Shown here one piece after another: positions 41,243 through 49,006 of a stretch of 64,000 nt of DNA; the first letter of the stretch is position 1, and each line of letters starts with the position of its first letter. Source of the DNA: Pseudomonas knackmussii B13 (lineage in GTDB: Bacteria > Pseudomonadota > Gammaproteobacteria > Pseudomonadales > Pseudomonadaceae); assembly GCF_000689415.1 (NCBI RefSeq), contig NZ_HG322950.1, positions 682,001 to 746,000 on the forward strand. The letters are read 5' to 3'. The position numbers and the translations under genes were made by a program. The notes under the pieces are model-generated. The model saw nothing but the letters and a program-made list of their open reading frames with translations. It was not told the DNA's origin and searched no databases.

Positions 41243-41800
41243 TCAGAAGCTCAGCAGGCTGTTCGACGGGGTCAGCTCGGCGCCTTGCTGGCCTTTCGGG
41301 CCGATCAGCTGCACCACCAGCTTCTGGGTGGCGGGGAAGCGCTTGAACAGCGGCGCCAGGTCGAGGCTGGCGAGGGCCTCGGGCGAGGCGCAGGTCAGGG
41401 TGTAGTGGGCGTTGATGTCGGCGTGCTGGTGGCCTTCGTGCTCGTCGCCATCGTCATCGTGGTCTTCGGCCTTGGCATTGCCGAACAGCGGGCTGCTCAG
41501 CTCGACCTCGGTGACGCTGCAATTGGCCGCGACCGGCGGCACGAACAGCTCCAGCGGCTTGCCCAGCTGGATGCGGGCGGCGGCCACTGTGGCCTGGTCG
41601 GCGGCGCTGCTGGCCGGGTGCTCGAAGCCGACGAAGTTCATCGCCGGGCTGTCTACTTCCAGCTCCAGGGTCTTGCCGTCCAGCGCGACGTTGAGCTGGG
41701 CCACACCGTGCTCGTGCTTGCCGAGGCTGTGCTGGTGTTCGTCATGGGCCTGGGCGGCGGCGAAAGGGAGCAGGGCCAGGGCAAGCAGCAGAGGGCGCAT
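41243..41800 (-). CDS. ZrgA-like periplasmic zinc-binding protein (DUF2796)
   Basis: A 185-residue exported protein (signal MRPLLLALALLPFAAAQA) of the DUF2796/ZrgA family. The mature N-terminus HDEHQHSLGKHEHGVAQ and an internal DHDDDGDEHEGHQHAD cluster are obvious His/Asp metal ligands. Homologues are induced by zinc shortage and help zinc uptake. First gene of the four-gene ABC operon; a TGTTA-N5-TAACA palindrome sits 34 bp before the ATG. Confidence 0.92.
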   Translation of the reverse strand: MRPLLLALALLPFAAAQAHDEHQHSLGKHEHGVAQLNVALDGKTLELEVDSPAMNFVGFEHPASSAADQATVAAARIQLGKPLELFVPPVAANCSVTEVELSSPLFGNAKAEDHDDDGDEHEGHQHADINAHYTLTCASPEALASLDLAPLFKRFPATQKLVVQLIGPKGQQGAELTPSNSLLSF

Positions 41801-41832
41801 CGGGGTCTCCAGCGGTTGGGATGTTTTAGGGG

Positions 41833-41849
41833 TTGTTACGTTATAACAA
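41833..41849. promoter_or_regulatory. Zur-like palindrome before zrgA
   Basis: TTGTTA-CGTTA-TAACAA is a perfect 6-5-6 inverted repeat. On the minus strand TATAAC inside it can serve as the -10 of zrgA, so a bound repressor would block transcription. Similar GTTATA-rich palindromes are Zur boxes in pseudomonads. It lies between zrgA and the divergent small gene at 41933 and could affect both. Confidence 0.65.
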
Positions 41850-41932
41850 AGTGTTGCCGGCGCCTAGAGGGATTCCAATTGGCGCTCGCGATTCGGCGTG
41901 GGAGCATGCGCGCCACTCTGGAGGAAATGCCC

Positions 41933-42286
41933 ATGCGAATTCGCGGACACATCGGCGACTGGCCGGTGGACCTGGTGCTGGAGCTGGACGAGGCGGAATG
42001 GCGGCGCCTGGGGGTGGCGCTACAGCAAGCGCCGATTGCAGTCGAGCCTGTAGCGCCTGTGGATAACCCGCCGCCATCCAGCGCGCCCGCCCGCCTCTGG
42101 CAGGCGGCCTGCGACCTGTTGCGCCAGGCCGGCAGCAGCGAAGGGCCGCAACTGCTCGACGAGCTGAGCGCCCTGGCCGGCAGCGCCGGCGCGGCCAAGG
42201 GCTTGCTGGTGCGCCTGCGGCACAGCCCGAATGTGAAGATCGAGGTGTGTGACGGAACGCAGGTGTTCAGCTGGGTGGAGGTCTGA
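41933..42286 (+). CDS. Conserved hypothetical protein, 117 residues
   Basis: No family recognised. The product begins MRIRGHIGDWPVDLVLELDE, contains a Pro/Ala-rich stretch (residues about 35-55) and two helical segments (LWQAACDLLRQAG; LLDELSALAGSAGAAKGLLVRL), and ends NVKIEVCDGTQVFSWVEV. No signal peptide or membrane segment. The second ATG (41933) was preferred because GAGGA lies 8 bp before it. Position matches the gene next to zrgA in PAO1 (PA4062, from memory). It is divergent from zrgA across the Zur-like site, so it may share that regulation. Confidence 0.75.
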   Translation: MRIRGHIGDWPVDLVLELDEAEWRRLGVALQQAPIAVEPVAPVDNPPPSSAPARLWQAACDLLRQAGSSEGPQLLDELSALAGSAGAAKGLLVRLRHSPNVKIEVCDGTQVFSWVEV

Positions 42287-42302
42287 GACGGGAGGGCTCT
42301 TC

Positions 42303-42368
42303 GTAGGAGCGAGCTTGCTCGCGAACGACTCCTCGGTGGAGCTGGTTCGCGAGCAAGCTCGCTCCTAC
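42303..42368. repeat. REP-like hairpin with perfect 24-bp arms (second copy)
   Basis: Arms 42303-42326 and 42345-42368 are perfectly complementary and identical in sequence to those at 26283/26349, while the 18-nt loop differs. It lies between convergent genes (the 117-residue protein and cnoX/ybbN), where it can act as a 3'-end structure for both. Confidence 0.93.
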
Positions 42369-42388
42369 AAACGATGGTTTGGTGCGGG

Positions 42389-43258
42389 TCAGTACAGCAG
42401 GTTGGCCAGCTTGCGGCGGTAGGTGGTGACCAGCGGGTGGTCGTTGCCGAGCAGGTCGAATACCTGCACCAGGGTCTTGCGCGGCAGGCCGTCGCCGTAG
42501 TCGCGGTTGCGCTGGAACAGGCGCAGCAGGCCGTCCATCGCCGCTTCGTACTGCTGGCGGGCGAGTTGCTGCACGGCCAGTTGGTAGGCCGCTTCGTCAT
42601 CGTTGGCGTCGGCCGCGAGGCGGGTCTTCAGGGCGGCGGCGTCGGGCAGGTCGGCGGCCTGGCGAAGGAAGGTCAGCTGCGCCTTCGCGGCGGCCAGGGC
42701 CTGCTTGTGCTCGTCGCTCTTCACCGCGCCAAGCACGGTTTCCGCTTCACTAAGCTCGCCGCGTTCGGCCAGGCAGCGGGCGTACAGGATCAGCGCGGCG
42801 GCGTTGGTGTTGTCTTCGCTCAGCAGGGCCTTGAGCTGGGCCTCGGCGTCGGCGAAGCGGCTCTCGGCGAAAGCCGCCTGGGCCGCTTCCAGCGGATTGG
42901 CGGCGGGCGCGGCCGGCGGCTGCACGTGTTGCTCGAGCATCTGGCGAATCGCCGATTCCGGCTGCGCACCGGCGAAGCCGTCGAGCGGCTGGCCGTCCTT
43001 GAACAGCACCACGGTGGGCAGGCTGCGGATACCGAAGCGCATCACGATGTCCTGCTCGACATCGCAGTTGACCTTGGCCAGCAGCAGTTCCCCCTGGTAC
43101 GACTCGGTGATCTGCGCGAGCAGCGGCATCAGCGATTTGCACGGGGCGCACCAGTCGGCCCAGAAGTCGACCAGCACCGGCTTGTGGAAGGAGTTCTGGA
43201 TCACCAGCTGGTCGAAGTTGGCCGAGCTGACGTCGAAGATGTAGGGGGTATCGCTCAT
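42389..43258 (-). CDS. ybbN: Thioredoxin-domain co-chaperone (YbbN/CnoX)
   Basis: A 289-residue protein with an N-terminal thioredoxin domain (VLVDFWADWCAPCKSLMPLL, active site CAPC; RFGIRSLPTVVLFKDG with the cis-Pro) and a C-terminal helical TPR-like region (residues about 120-289; repeated Ala-rich pairs ending NRDYGDGLPRKTLVQVFDLLG). CnoX proteins are holdases that hand oxidised clients to GroEL. Start ATG MSDTPYIFDVSS. Long upstream in-frame sequence lies in the next gene and is not coding in this frame. Confidence 0.95.
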   Translation of the reverse strand: MSDTPYIFDVSSANFDQLVIQNSFHKPVLVDFWADWCAPCKSLMPLLAQITESYQGELLLAKVNCDVEQDIVMRFGIRSLPTVVLFKDGQPLDGFAGAQPESAIRQMLEQHVQPPAAPAANPLEAAQAAFAESRFADAEAQLKALLSEDNTNAAALILYARCLAERGELSEAETVLGAVKSDEHKQALAAAKAQLTFLRQAADLPDAAALKTRLAADANDDEAAYQLAVQQLARQQYEAAMDGLLRLFQRNRDYGDGLPRKTLVQVFDLLGNDHPLVTTYRRKLANLLY

Positions 43259-43401
43259 GGGGGCTCTCGTCGTGCGCAGGGGCGATGAATTCGGGGTGCC
43301 ACTATAAGTGGGGGCGCGGCGTGGGGAAACAAGCACGGGTCGACCAGCCTCTGCGCCTGTGCGTAGGTGGGATTGCTTTTTGTGGGAACGACCGGACGGC
43401 C

Positions 43402-44061
43402 TTATCTCTCGCGCCGTGCGTGGTACAGGCTGACCTTGCGGAATTCGTGGGGCTCGGCCAGGTCCGGCCAGGTGCAGGCGTCGAGGATGTCCAGGCGCCG
43501 GTATAGCGGGTGCTGGAAGTCGCGGACCCGCGAGTCGGCCACCAGGGCTTCGCGGCCGCGGCCGAGGAAGGCGTCGAGCAGCGGCAGGTTGGCGCGGTCG
43601 TAGAGCACGTCGGCGACCAGGATCAGGTCGTAGTCGTCGGCTTCCTTGAAGAAATCGTCGGAATAGCTCAGCTCCACGCCATTGAGCTCGGCGTTCGCGC
43701 GGCTGGCGGCCAGGGCCAGCGGGTCGAGGTCGCAGGCCACCACTTCGCGGGCGCCGGCCTTGACCGCGGCGATGGCGGCGATGCCGGAGCCGGCGCCGAA
43801 GTCCAGCACGCGCTTGCCGGCGACCCACTCCGGGTGCTCGGCCAGCCAGCGTGCCATGGCCAGGCCGCTGGCCCAGCAGAAGCACCAGTAGGGCGGCTCT
43901 TCGAGGATGCGCCGGGTTTCCTCGGGGTTGAACTGGCGATCCATGTTGTCGGCGTCGATCAGCCACAGCGAGAGCTCGGTGCCGGGCAGGCGCTCGGCGA
44001 CCAGGCGCGCGTCGCCGAGCAGTTCGACGAGGGCCTGCTGCAACTCGCGCGGCGGATTCAC
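43402..44061 (-). CDS. Class I SAM-dependent methyltransferase
   Basis: A 219-residue Rossmann methyltransferase of the lysine-methyltransferase-like group that includes ETFB/METTL20-type enzymes. Motif I is VLDFGAGSGIAAIAAVKAGA, the post-I Asp is in VVACDLDPLAL, and DLILVADVLYDRANLP is motif post-II; the N-terminus has NPPYW-like EEPPYWCFCWASG. The protein or small-molecule substrate is unknown. The GTG start overlaps the stop of the upstream lipoprotein gene (GTGA). Confidence 0.85.
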   Translation of the reverse strand: MNPPRELQQALVELLGDARLVAERLPGTELSLWLIDADNMDRQFNPEETRRILEEPPYWCFCWASGLAMARWLAEHPEWVAGKRVLDFGAGSGIAAIAAVKAGAREVVACDLDPLALAASRANAELNGVELSYSDDFFKEADDYDLILVADVLYDRANLPLLDAFLGRGREALVADSRVRDFQHPLYRRLDILDACTWPDLAEPHEFRKVSLYHARRER

Positions 44062-44501
44062 GGTGCCTGCTCCAGGCGCAGTTCGCCGAGGGCCTGCGAT
44101 TGCGCAGCGGCGATCGGGATGGGGCGCAGGCGCCAGGCCAACTGGCCGTTCTGCGCGACCCGCACGTGCAGCTCGACGCGTGCGCCGGCTGGGAAGGCGC
44201 TCGGATCGAAGCGCAGGCTGAAGGGCAGGGCGCCGCCGTTGCCGAGCAGGTCGAGGCTGGCGAGGGCACCTTGCGGGTGATCGCGTTGGTCCATCAGCAG
44301 CAGCGCCACTTCCACTTCCGCGCCGGCCGGCAGGTAGCCACGGGCACTGGTGATAGTGCCGGACAGTTCGCGCTGGTTGGCCGGCAGCGGCGCGCTGGCC
44401 TTGGCCTGCGACATGGCGGACGGCTGCTCGGGAGCGGGTTGCTTGCTCGAGCAGGCGGCCAGCAGTGCCAGGGTGAAGAGGCAGAGGAGGCGGAGTGGCA
44501 T
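44058..44501 (-). CDS. YbaY-type lipoprotein
   Basis: A 147-residue putative outer-membrane lipoprotein: signal MPLRLLCLFTLALLAACSS with lipobox LLAAC, then a Ser/Ala/Pro linker and a beta-rich domain (ELSGTITSARGYLPAGAEVEVALLLMD; PFSLRFDPSAFPAGARVELHVRV) typical of YbaY/DUF4426-like secretion chaperone relatives. Function unknown. The downstream methyltransferase overlaps its stop. It is divergent from nrdR. Confidence 0.85.
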   Translation of the reverse strand: MPLRLLCLFTLALLAACSSKQPAPEQPSAMSQAKASAPLPANQRELSGTITSARGYLPAGAEVEVALLLMDQRDHPQGALASLDLLGNGGALPFSLRFDPSAFPAGARVELHVRVAQNGQLAWRLRPIPIAAAQSQALGELRLEQAP

Positions 44502-44643
44502 GGGGCGGTGTCCCTCGCGACGGATTCCAGGGCGGCGTGTATAGCCTAAAGTGTGGGGCTTGTCTTGCGGGAATGCTCGGCTGGTCGATGGGCAGCAGCG
44601 GATGCGCTACCATTGGCGATCTTTCTGTAGGGCCTTTCCTGCC

Positions 44644-45108
44644 ATGCATTGTCCGTTCTGCGCTGCCAATGACACCAAAGTCATCGACTCGCGCCTGGTC
44701 GCCGAGGGCGATCAGGTCCGCCGCCGCCGCGAATGCCTGGCCTGCGGCGAGCGCTTCACCACCTTCGAGACCGCCGAGCTGGTCATGCCGCGCCTGATCA
44801 AGCAGGACGGCAGCCGCCAGCCGTTCGACGAGGACAAGCTGCGCGCCGGCATGCAGCGCGCGCTGGAGAAGCGTCCGGTGGGCGTCGATCGCCTGGAAGA
44901 AGCCATCGCCCACATCAAGCACAAGCTGCGCGCGACCGGTGAGCGCGAGGTGAAGTCGCGGGTGCTCGGCGAGTTGGTGATGGCCGAGCTGCAGAAGCTC
45001 GACGAAGTCGCCTACATCCGCTTCGCCTCGGTCTACCGGCGCTTCCAGGACCTCAACGAGTTCCGCGAAGAGATCGAGCGCCTGGCGCGCGAGCCGTCCA
45101 AGGAATGA
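44644..45108 (+). CDS. nrdR: Ribonucleotide reductase regulator NrdR
   Basis: A 154-residue zinc-finger/ATP-cone repressor of nrd genes, which senses dATP and ATP. Zinc ribbon CPFC...CLACGERF (residues 3-34), ATP-cone LVMPRLIKQDGSRQPFDEDKLRAG onward, and C-terminal VAYIRFASVYRRFQDLNEF. The frame is open upstream to 44551 but the family begins MHCPFC at 44644. A weak -10 TACCAT is at 44608. It overlaps ribD by four bases (ATGA), the usual proteobacterial arrangement. Confidence 0.97.
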   Translation: MHCPFCAANDTKVIDSRLVAEGDQVRRRRECLACGERFTTFETAELVMPRLIKQDGSRQPFDEDKLRAGMQRALEKRPVGVDRLEEAIAHIKHKLRATGEREVKSRVLGELVMAELQKLDEVAYIRFASVYRRFQDLNEFREEIERLAREPSKE

Positions 45109-46205
45109 GCGCCGTCGACCAGGCCCATATGGCGCGCGCGCTGGAACTGGCGCGCAAGGGGCTCTATTCGACCCATCCGAATCCGCGCGTCGGCTGCGTG
45201 ATCGTCAAGGACGGCCAGGTGCTCGGCGAAGGCTGGCACGTCCGCGCAGGCGAACCGCACGCCGAGGTCCACGCCCTGCGCCAGGCCGGCGAGCAAGCCC
45301 GCGGCGCCACCGCCTACGTGACCCTGGAACCCTGCAGCCACTTCGGCCGTACGCCGCCGTGCGCCGACGCCCTCGTCAAAACCGGCGTTTCCCGCGTCGT
45401 GGCGGCCATGCAGGACCCCAACCCGCAAGTCGCCGGACGCGGCCTGCTGCGTCTGGCCGAGGCCGGCATCGAGGTTTCCTCCGGCGTGCTGGAGGCCGAG
45501 GCCCGCGAGCTCAACGTCGGCTTCATCAAGCGCATGGAGTGCGGCCTGCCGTTCGTCCGCGTGAAGCTGGCGATGAGCCTGGATGGCCGCACCGCCATGG
45601 CCAGTGGCGAGAGCCAGTGGATTACTGGCCCGGCCGCGCGCCGTGCGGTGCAGCGCCTGCGTGCGCGCTCCAGCGTGGTGCTCTCTGGCGCCGATACCGT
45701 GCTGCTGGACGACGCCCGCCTCACCGTGCGCCCCGACGAGCTGGGCCTAGACACCGAGCAGACTGCCCTGGCCGCCGCGCGTCAGCCGCTGCGCGTGCTG
45801 GTCGATGGCCACCTGCGGGTGCCGCTGGATGCGCCTTTCTATCGGGCCGGGCCGGTGCTGGTCGCCAGTTGCGCTGCGCGCGAGGGCTTCGCCGCCGACG
45901 GTCGCGAGCTGCTCGTCGTGCCGGGTAGCGATGGCCATGTCGATCTGCCGCAGTTGCTCGCCGAACTGGGCCGGCGCGGTGTCAACGAGGTGCTGGTGGA
46001 AGCCGGTCCGCGCCTGGCTGGCGCCTTCGCTCGCCAGGGGCTGGTGGACGAGTACCAGATCTTCGTGGCGCCCAAGCTGCTCGGTTCCAGCGCCCGTCCG
46101 CTGCTGGAGCTGCCGCTGGAGAAGATGGCCGAGGCGCGCGAGCTGCGCATCCTCGACATCCGGGCGGTGGGCGACGACTGGCTGGTCACTGCGCGTCCCG
46201 CCTGA
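45105..46205 (+). CDS. ribD: Riboflavin deaminase/reductase RibD
   Basis: Bifunctional enzyme of riboflavin synthesis. Residues about 1-145 are the cytidine-deaminase-like pyrimidine deaminase (zinc motifs HAEVHAL and PCSHFGRTPPC); residues about 150-366 are the reductase (VKLAMSLDGRTAMASGESQWITG, VLVEAGPRLAGAF). 366 residues is normal length. It is coupled to nrdR by overlap, while ribE and later genes lie 450 bp downstream behind an FMN riboswitch, so ribD appears to sit outside the riboswitch-controlled unit. Confidence 0.97.
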   Translation: MSAVDQAHMARALELARKGLYSTHPNPRVGCVIVKDGQVLGEGWHVRAGEPHAEVHALRQAGEQARGATAYVTLEPCSHFGRTPPCADALVKTGVSRVVAAMQDPNPQVAGRGLLRLAEAGIEVSSGVLEAEARELNVGFIKRMECGLPFVRVKLAMSLDGRTAMASGESQWITGPAARRAVQRLRARSSVVLSGADTVLLDDARLTVRPDELGLDTEQTALAAARQPLRVLVDGHLRVPLDAPFYRAGPVLVASCAAREGFAADGRELLVVPGSDGHVDLPQLLAELGRRGVNEVLVEAGPRLAGAFARQGLVDEYQIFVAPKLLGSSARPLLELPLEKMAEARELRILDIRAVGDDWLVTARPA

Positions 46206-46265
46206 AGCGTTCCGATCCGATTTCCTCATCCTTCCCGCGAATGCGGAGACTCACCCAACTGAATC

Positions 46266-46294
46266 TTCCGACTTGCGGCCGCCTGTGGTAAAAC
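46266..46294 (+). promoter_or_regulatory. Putative promoter of the FMN riboswitch transcript
   Basis: TTCCGA (46266-46271) and TAAAAC (46289-46294) at 17-bp spacing, with the RNA start expected near 46301, about 30 nt before the aptamer. Moderate match only. Confidence 0.4.
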
Positions 46295-46330
46295 GCCACA
46301 CGCGGCCGGCTTTGCAACGGCCGCGATTGA

Positions 46331-46491
46331 CGTTCTCAGGGCGGGGTGCAAGTCCCCACCGGCGGTAATGGCGCGCAATGCGTCTAGCCCGCGAGCGCTT
46401 GCCACGACCGGCTTTCACGGCGGAGCGGCAAGGTCAGCAGACCCGGTGCGATTCCGGGGCCGACGGTAACAGTCCGGATGAAGAGAGAACG
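46331..46491 (+). ncRNA. FMN riboswitch (RFN element) before ribE-ribBA-ribH
   Basis: Conserved RFN sequence is clear: P1 CGTTCTC (46331-46337) pairs with GAGAACG (46485-46491); between lie AGGGCGGGGTGCAAGTCCCC, ACCGGCGGTAAT, AGCCCGCGAGCG, the long variable P3-like arm, GGTCAGCAGACCCGGTGCGA and GGGGCCGACGGTAACAGTCC, GGATGAAGAGAGAAC. FMN binding is expected to lower expression of ribE and the genes after it. Confidence 0.97.
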
Positions 46492-46552
46492 GGATGAGCC
46501 TGCGCTCGGCGTGCCTGCGCGCGTCCGCAAAAGTCCCTTCGATCCGATTTGC

Positions 46553-46572
46553 CCTGTTTTTCCCAAAACAGG
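46553..46572 (+). promoter_or_regulatory. Hairpin covering a ribosome site after the FMN riboswitch
   Basis: CCTGTTTT-TCCC-AAAACAGG is an 8-bp stem whose 3' arm holds the CAGG of a CAGGAG ribosome site. It lies 62 nt after the aptamer and 12 nt before an ATG (46584). No T-run follows, so it looks like part of a translational rather than a terminator-type expression platform. Confidence 0.5.
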
Positions 46573-46583
46573 AGTTCAGTTGC

Positions 46584-46673
46584 ATGCACCACCCCTTCGT
46601 TTTCCGTCCGCTGGCCCGTGCCGGCGCGCAGCCGCATAGCGCTGCCCAGGAGGCCCCATGTTCACCGGCATAA
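46584..46673 (+). CDS. Possible 29-residue leader peptide overlapping ribE
   Basis: ATG preceded by AGGAG at a 9-bp distance opens a 29-codon frame beginning MHHPFVFRPLARAG and ending CSPA, with its TAA at 46671, inside the ribE start region (ribE ATG at 46658). The stop-start arrangement would let translation of this peptide expose the ribE ribosome site. It may instead be a chance frame. Confidence 0.4.
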   Translation: MHHPFVFRPLARAGAQPHSAAQEAPCSPA

Positions 46674-47320
46674 TCGAAGCCATCGGCACCATCCGCTCGA
46701 TCACCCCCAAGGGCGGTGACGTGCGCCTCTACGTGCAGACCGGCAAGCTGGACCTCGGCGACGTCAAGCTCGGCGACAGCATCGCGGTCAACGGCATCTG
46801 CCTCACCGCCGTGGACCTGCCCGGCGACGGCTTCTGGGCCGACGTCAGCCGCGAAACCCTCGCGCGCACCGCCTTCCACCAGCTCAAGGTCGGCAGCAAA
46901 GTGAACCTGGAGAAGGCCCTGACCCCGACCACCCGCCTGGGCGGCCACCTGGTCAGCGGCCACGTCGACGGCGTCGGCGAGATCGTCAAGCGCGAGGATA
47001 ACGCCCGCGCCATCCAGTTCACCGTGCGCGCGCCGCGTGAGCTGGCCAAGTACATCGCGCTCAAGGGCTCGATCACCGTCGACGGCACCAGCCTGACGGT
47101 CAACGCCGTGAACGGCGCCGAGTTCGAGCTGACCATCGTCCCGCACACCCTGGTCGAGACGATAATGGACGACTACCGCCCGGGCCGTGAGGTCAACCTC
47201 GAGGTCGACCTGCTGGCGCGCTACCTCGAGCGCCTGCTGCTCGGCGACAAGGCCGCCGAGCCCAGCGCCCCTGGCATCACCGAAGCATTCCTGGCCGAAA
47301 ACGGCTTCATGAAGCACTGA
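46658..47320 (+). CDS. ribE: Riboflavin synthase alpha subunit
   Basis: Catalyses dismutation of two 6,7-dimethyl-8-ribityllumazine molecules to riboflavin. The 220-residue protein has the two lumazine-binding repeats: MFTGIIEAIGTIRSITP... with SIAVNGICLTAV, and LGGHLVSGHVDGVGEI... with SITVDGTSLTVNAV. GGAGG precedes the ATG by 6 bp. First enzyme gene after the FMN riboswitch; called ribC in some Pseudomonas annotations. Confidence 0.97.
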   Translation: MFTGIIEAIGTIRSITPKGGDVRLYVQTGKLDLGDVKLGDSIAVNGICLTAVDLPGDGFWADVSRETLARTAFHQLKVGSKVNLEKALTPTTRLGGHLVSGHVDGVGEIVKREDNARAIQFTVRAPRELAKYIALKGSITVDGTSLTVNAVNGAEFELTIVPHTLVETIMDDYRPGREVNLEVDLLARYLERLLLGDKAAEPSAPGITEAFLAENGFMKH

Positions 47321-47335
47321 TTAGGAGCTGCCCAG

Positions 47336-48430
47336 ATGGCACTCAACAGCATCGAAGAACTGGTCGAAGACATCCGCCAAGGCAAGATGGTCATCCTCAT
47401 GGATGACGAGGACCGCGAGAACGAAGGTGACCTGATCATGGCCGCCGAGTGCGTCCGCACCGAAGACATCAACTTCATGGCCAAGCACGCCCGCGGCCTG
47501 ATCTGCATGCCGATGACCCGCGAGCGTTGCGAGCGCCTCGGCCTGCCGCTGATGGTGCAGCGCAACGGTTCCGGCTTCGGCACCAAGTTCACCGTTTCCA
47601 TCGAGGCCGCCGAAGGCGTGACCACCGGCATCTCCGCCGCCGACCGCGCCCGCACCGTGCAGGCCGCCGCCGCCAAGAATGCCGTGGCTGCCGATATCGT
47701 CAGCCCCGGCCACATCTTCCCGCTGATGGCCCAGCCCGGCGGCACCCTGGCTCGCGCCGGCCACACCGAAGCTGCCTGCGACCTGGCGCGCATGGCCGGT
47801 TTCGAGGCTTCCGGGGTGATCTGCGAGATCATGAACGACGACGGCACCATGGCCCGCCGTCCGGAACTGGAAGAATTCGCCAAGCAGCACGGCATCAAGA
47901 TCGGCACCATCGCCGAGCTGATCCACTACCGGCTGATCCACGAGCGCACCGTCGAGCGCCTGGCCGAACAGCCGCTGGACACCGAGCTCGGCCAGTTCAA
48001 GCTGATCACCTACCGCGACTCCGTGGAAGGCGAAGTGCACCTGGCGCTGACCCTCGGCAGCATCTGCGCCGAAGAAGCGACCCTGGTGCGCGTGCACAAC
48101 ATGGACCCGCTGCGCGACCTGCTGATGGTCAACCAGGCCGGTCGCTGGAACCTGCGCGCGGCCATGGCCAAGGTGGCCGAAGCCGGCCGTGGCGTGGTGC
48201 TGCTGCTCGGTCACCAGATCGGCGGCGAGGACCTGCTGGCCCATGTGCGCGAAATCGCCAACCCGGCGGCGGCGCCCAAGCCGACCACCACCTACAGTAC
48301 GGTAGGGGCCGGTTCGCAGATCCTGCGCGACCTCGGCGTGCGCAAGATGCGCCTGATGTCGGCGCCGATGCGCTTCAACGCGATATCCGGTTTCGACCTG
48401 GAAGTTGTAGAATACCTGCCCGCTGAATGA
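47336..48430 (+). CDS. ribB: 3,4-dihydroxy-2-butanone 4-phosphate synthase with degenerate GTP cyclohydrolase II domain
   Basis: A 364-residue RibBA-type protein. The N-terminal domain (about 1-205) is an intact DHBP synthase: MDDEDRENEGDL, ARGLICMP, TKFTVSIEA, RAGHTEAACDLARMAG. The C-terminal domain resembles RibA (GEVHLALTLG; MRLMSAPMRFNAISGF) but lacks the zinc cysteine cluster, since RVHNMDPLRDLLMV stands where active RibA has RLHSECLTGDALFSLRC. It therefore should make only DHBP; an intact ribA is at 51838. 15 bp after ribE. Confidence 0.95.
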   Translation: MALNSIEELVEDIRQGKMVILMDDEDRENEGDLIMAAECVRTEDINFMAKHARGLICMPMTRERCERLGLPLMVQRNGSGFGTKFTVSIEAAEGVTTGISAADRARTVQAAAAKNAVAADIVSPGHIFPLMAQPGGTLARAGHTEAACDLARMAGFEASGVICEIMNDDGTMARRPELEEFAKQHGIKIGTIAELIHYRLIHERTVERLAEQPLDTELGQFKLITYRDSVEGEVHLALTLGSICAEEATLVRVHNMDPLRDLLMVNQAGRWNLRAAMAKVAEAGRGVVLLLGHQIGGEDLLAHVREIANPAAAPKPTTTYSTVGAGSQILRDLGVRKMRLMSAPMRFNAISGFDLEVVEYLPAE

Positions 48431-48529
48431 CCGCCTGCCGCCGCGCCCCGCGCGCGGCGGCCGTGCCTCAGCCCATTTCTTTCGGGGTGCCCCGAGCGCC
48501 CCGGCTCTTTAGACAAACGAGACCTGTCC

Positions 48530-49006
48530 ATGACCCTGAAGACCATCGAAGGTACCTTCATCGCCCCCAAAGGCCGTTTCGCCCTGGTGGTCGGCCGCTT
48601 CAACAGCTTCGTCGTCGAAAGCCTGGTGAGCGGCGCCATCGATGCCCTGGTTCGCCACGGCGTCGCTGAAAGCGAAATCACCATCATCCGTGCCCCGGGC
48701 GCCTTCGAGATCCCGCTGGTAGCGCAGAAAGTCGCCAAGCGCGGCGAGTTCGACGCCATCATCGCCCTCGGCGCGGTCATCCGTGGCGGCACCCCGCATT
48801 TCGAGTATGTCGCCGGTGAGTGCACCAAGGGCCTGGCCCAGGTCTCCCTGCAGTTCGACGTACCGGTCGCCTTCGGCGTGCTGACCGTCGACTCCATCGA
48901 ACAGGCCATCGAGCGTTCCGGCACCAAGGCCGGCAACAAAGGCGCCGAAGCCGCGCTGTCCGCCCTGGAAATGGTGAGCCTGCTGTCGCAGCTGGAGGCC
49001 AAGTGA
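48530..49006 (+). CDS. ribH: 6,7-dimethyl-8-ribityllumazine synthase
   Basis: Condenses the RibD product with dihydroxybutanone phosphate. The 158-residue lumazine synthase shows GRFALVVGRFNSFVVESLV, the APGAFEIPLVAQKVA loop, IIALGAVIRGGTPHFEYVAGE and PVAFGVLTVDSIEQAIERSGTKAGNKGAEAA with the conserved Arg/His region. About 100 bp after ribBA; overlaps nusB by four bases. It should be on the FMN-regulated transcript. Confidence 0.97.
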   Translation: MTLKTIEGTFIAPKGRFALVVGRFNSFVVESLVSGAIDALVRHGVAESEITIIRAPGAFEIPLVAQKVAKRGEFDAIIALGAVIRGGTPHFEYVAGECTKGLAQVSLQFDVPVAFGVLTVDSIEQAIERSGTKAGNKGAEAALSALEMVSLLSQLEAK

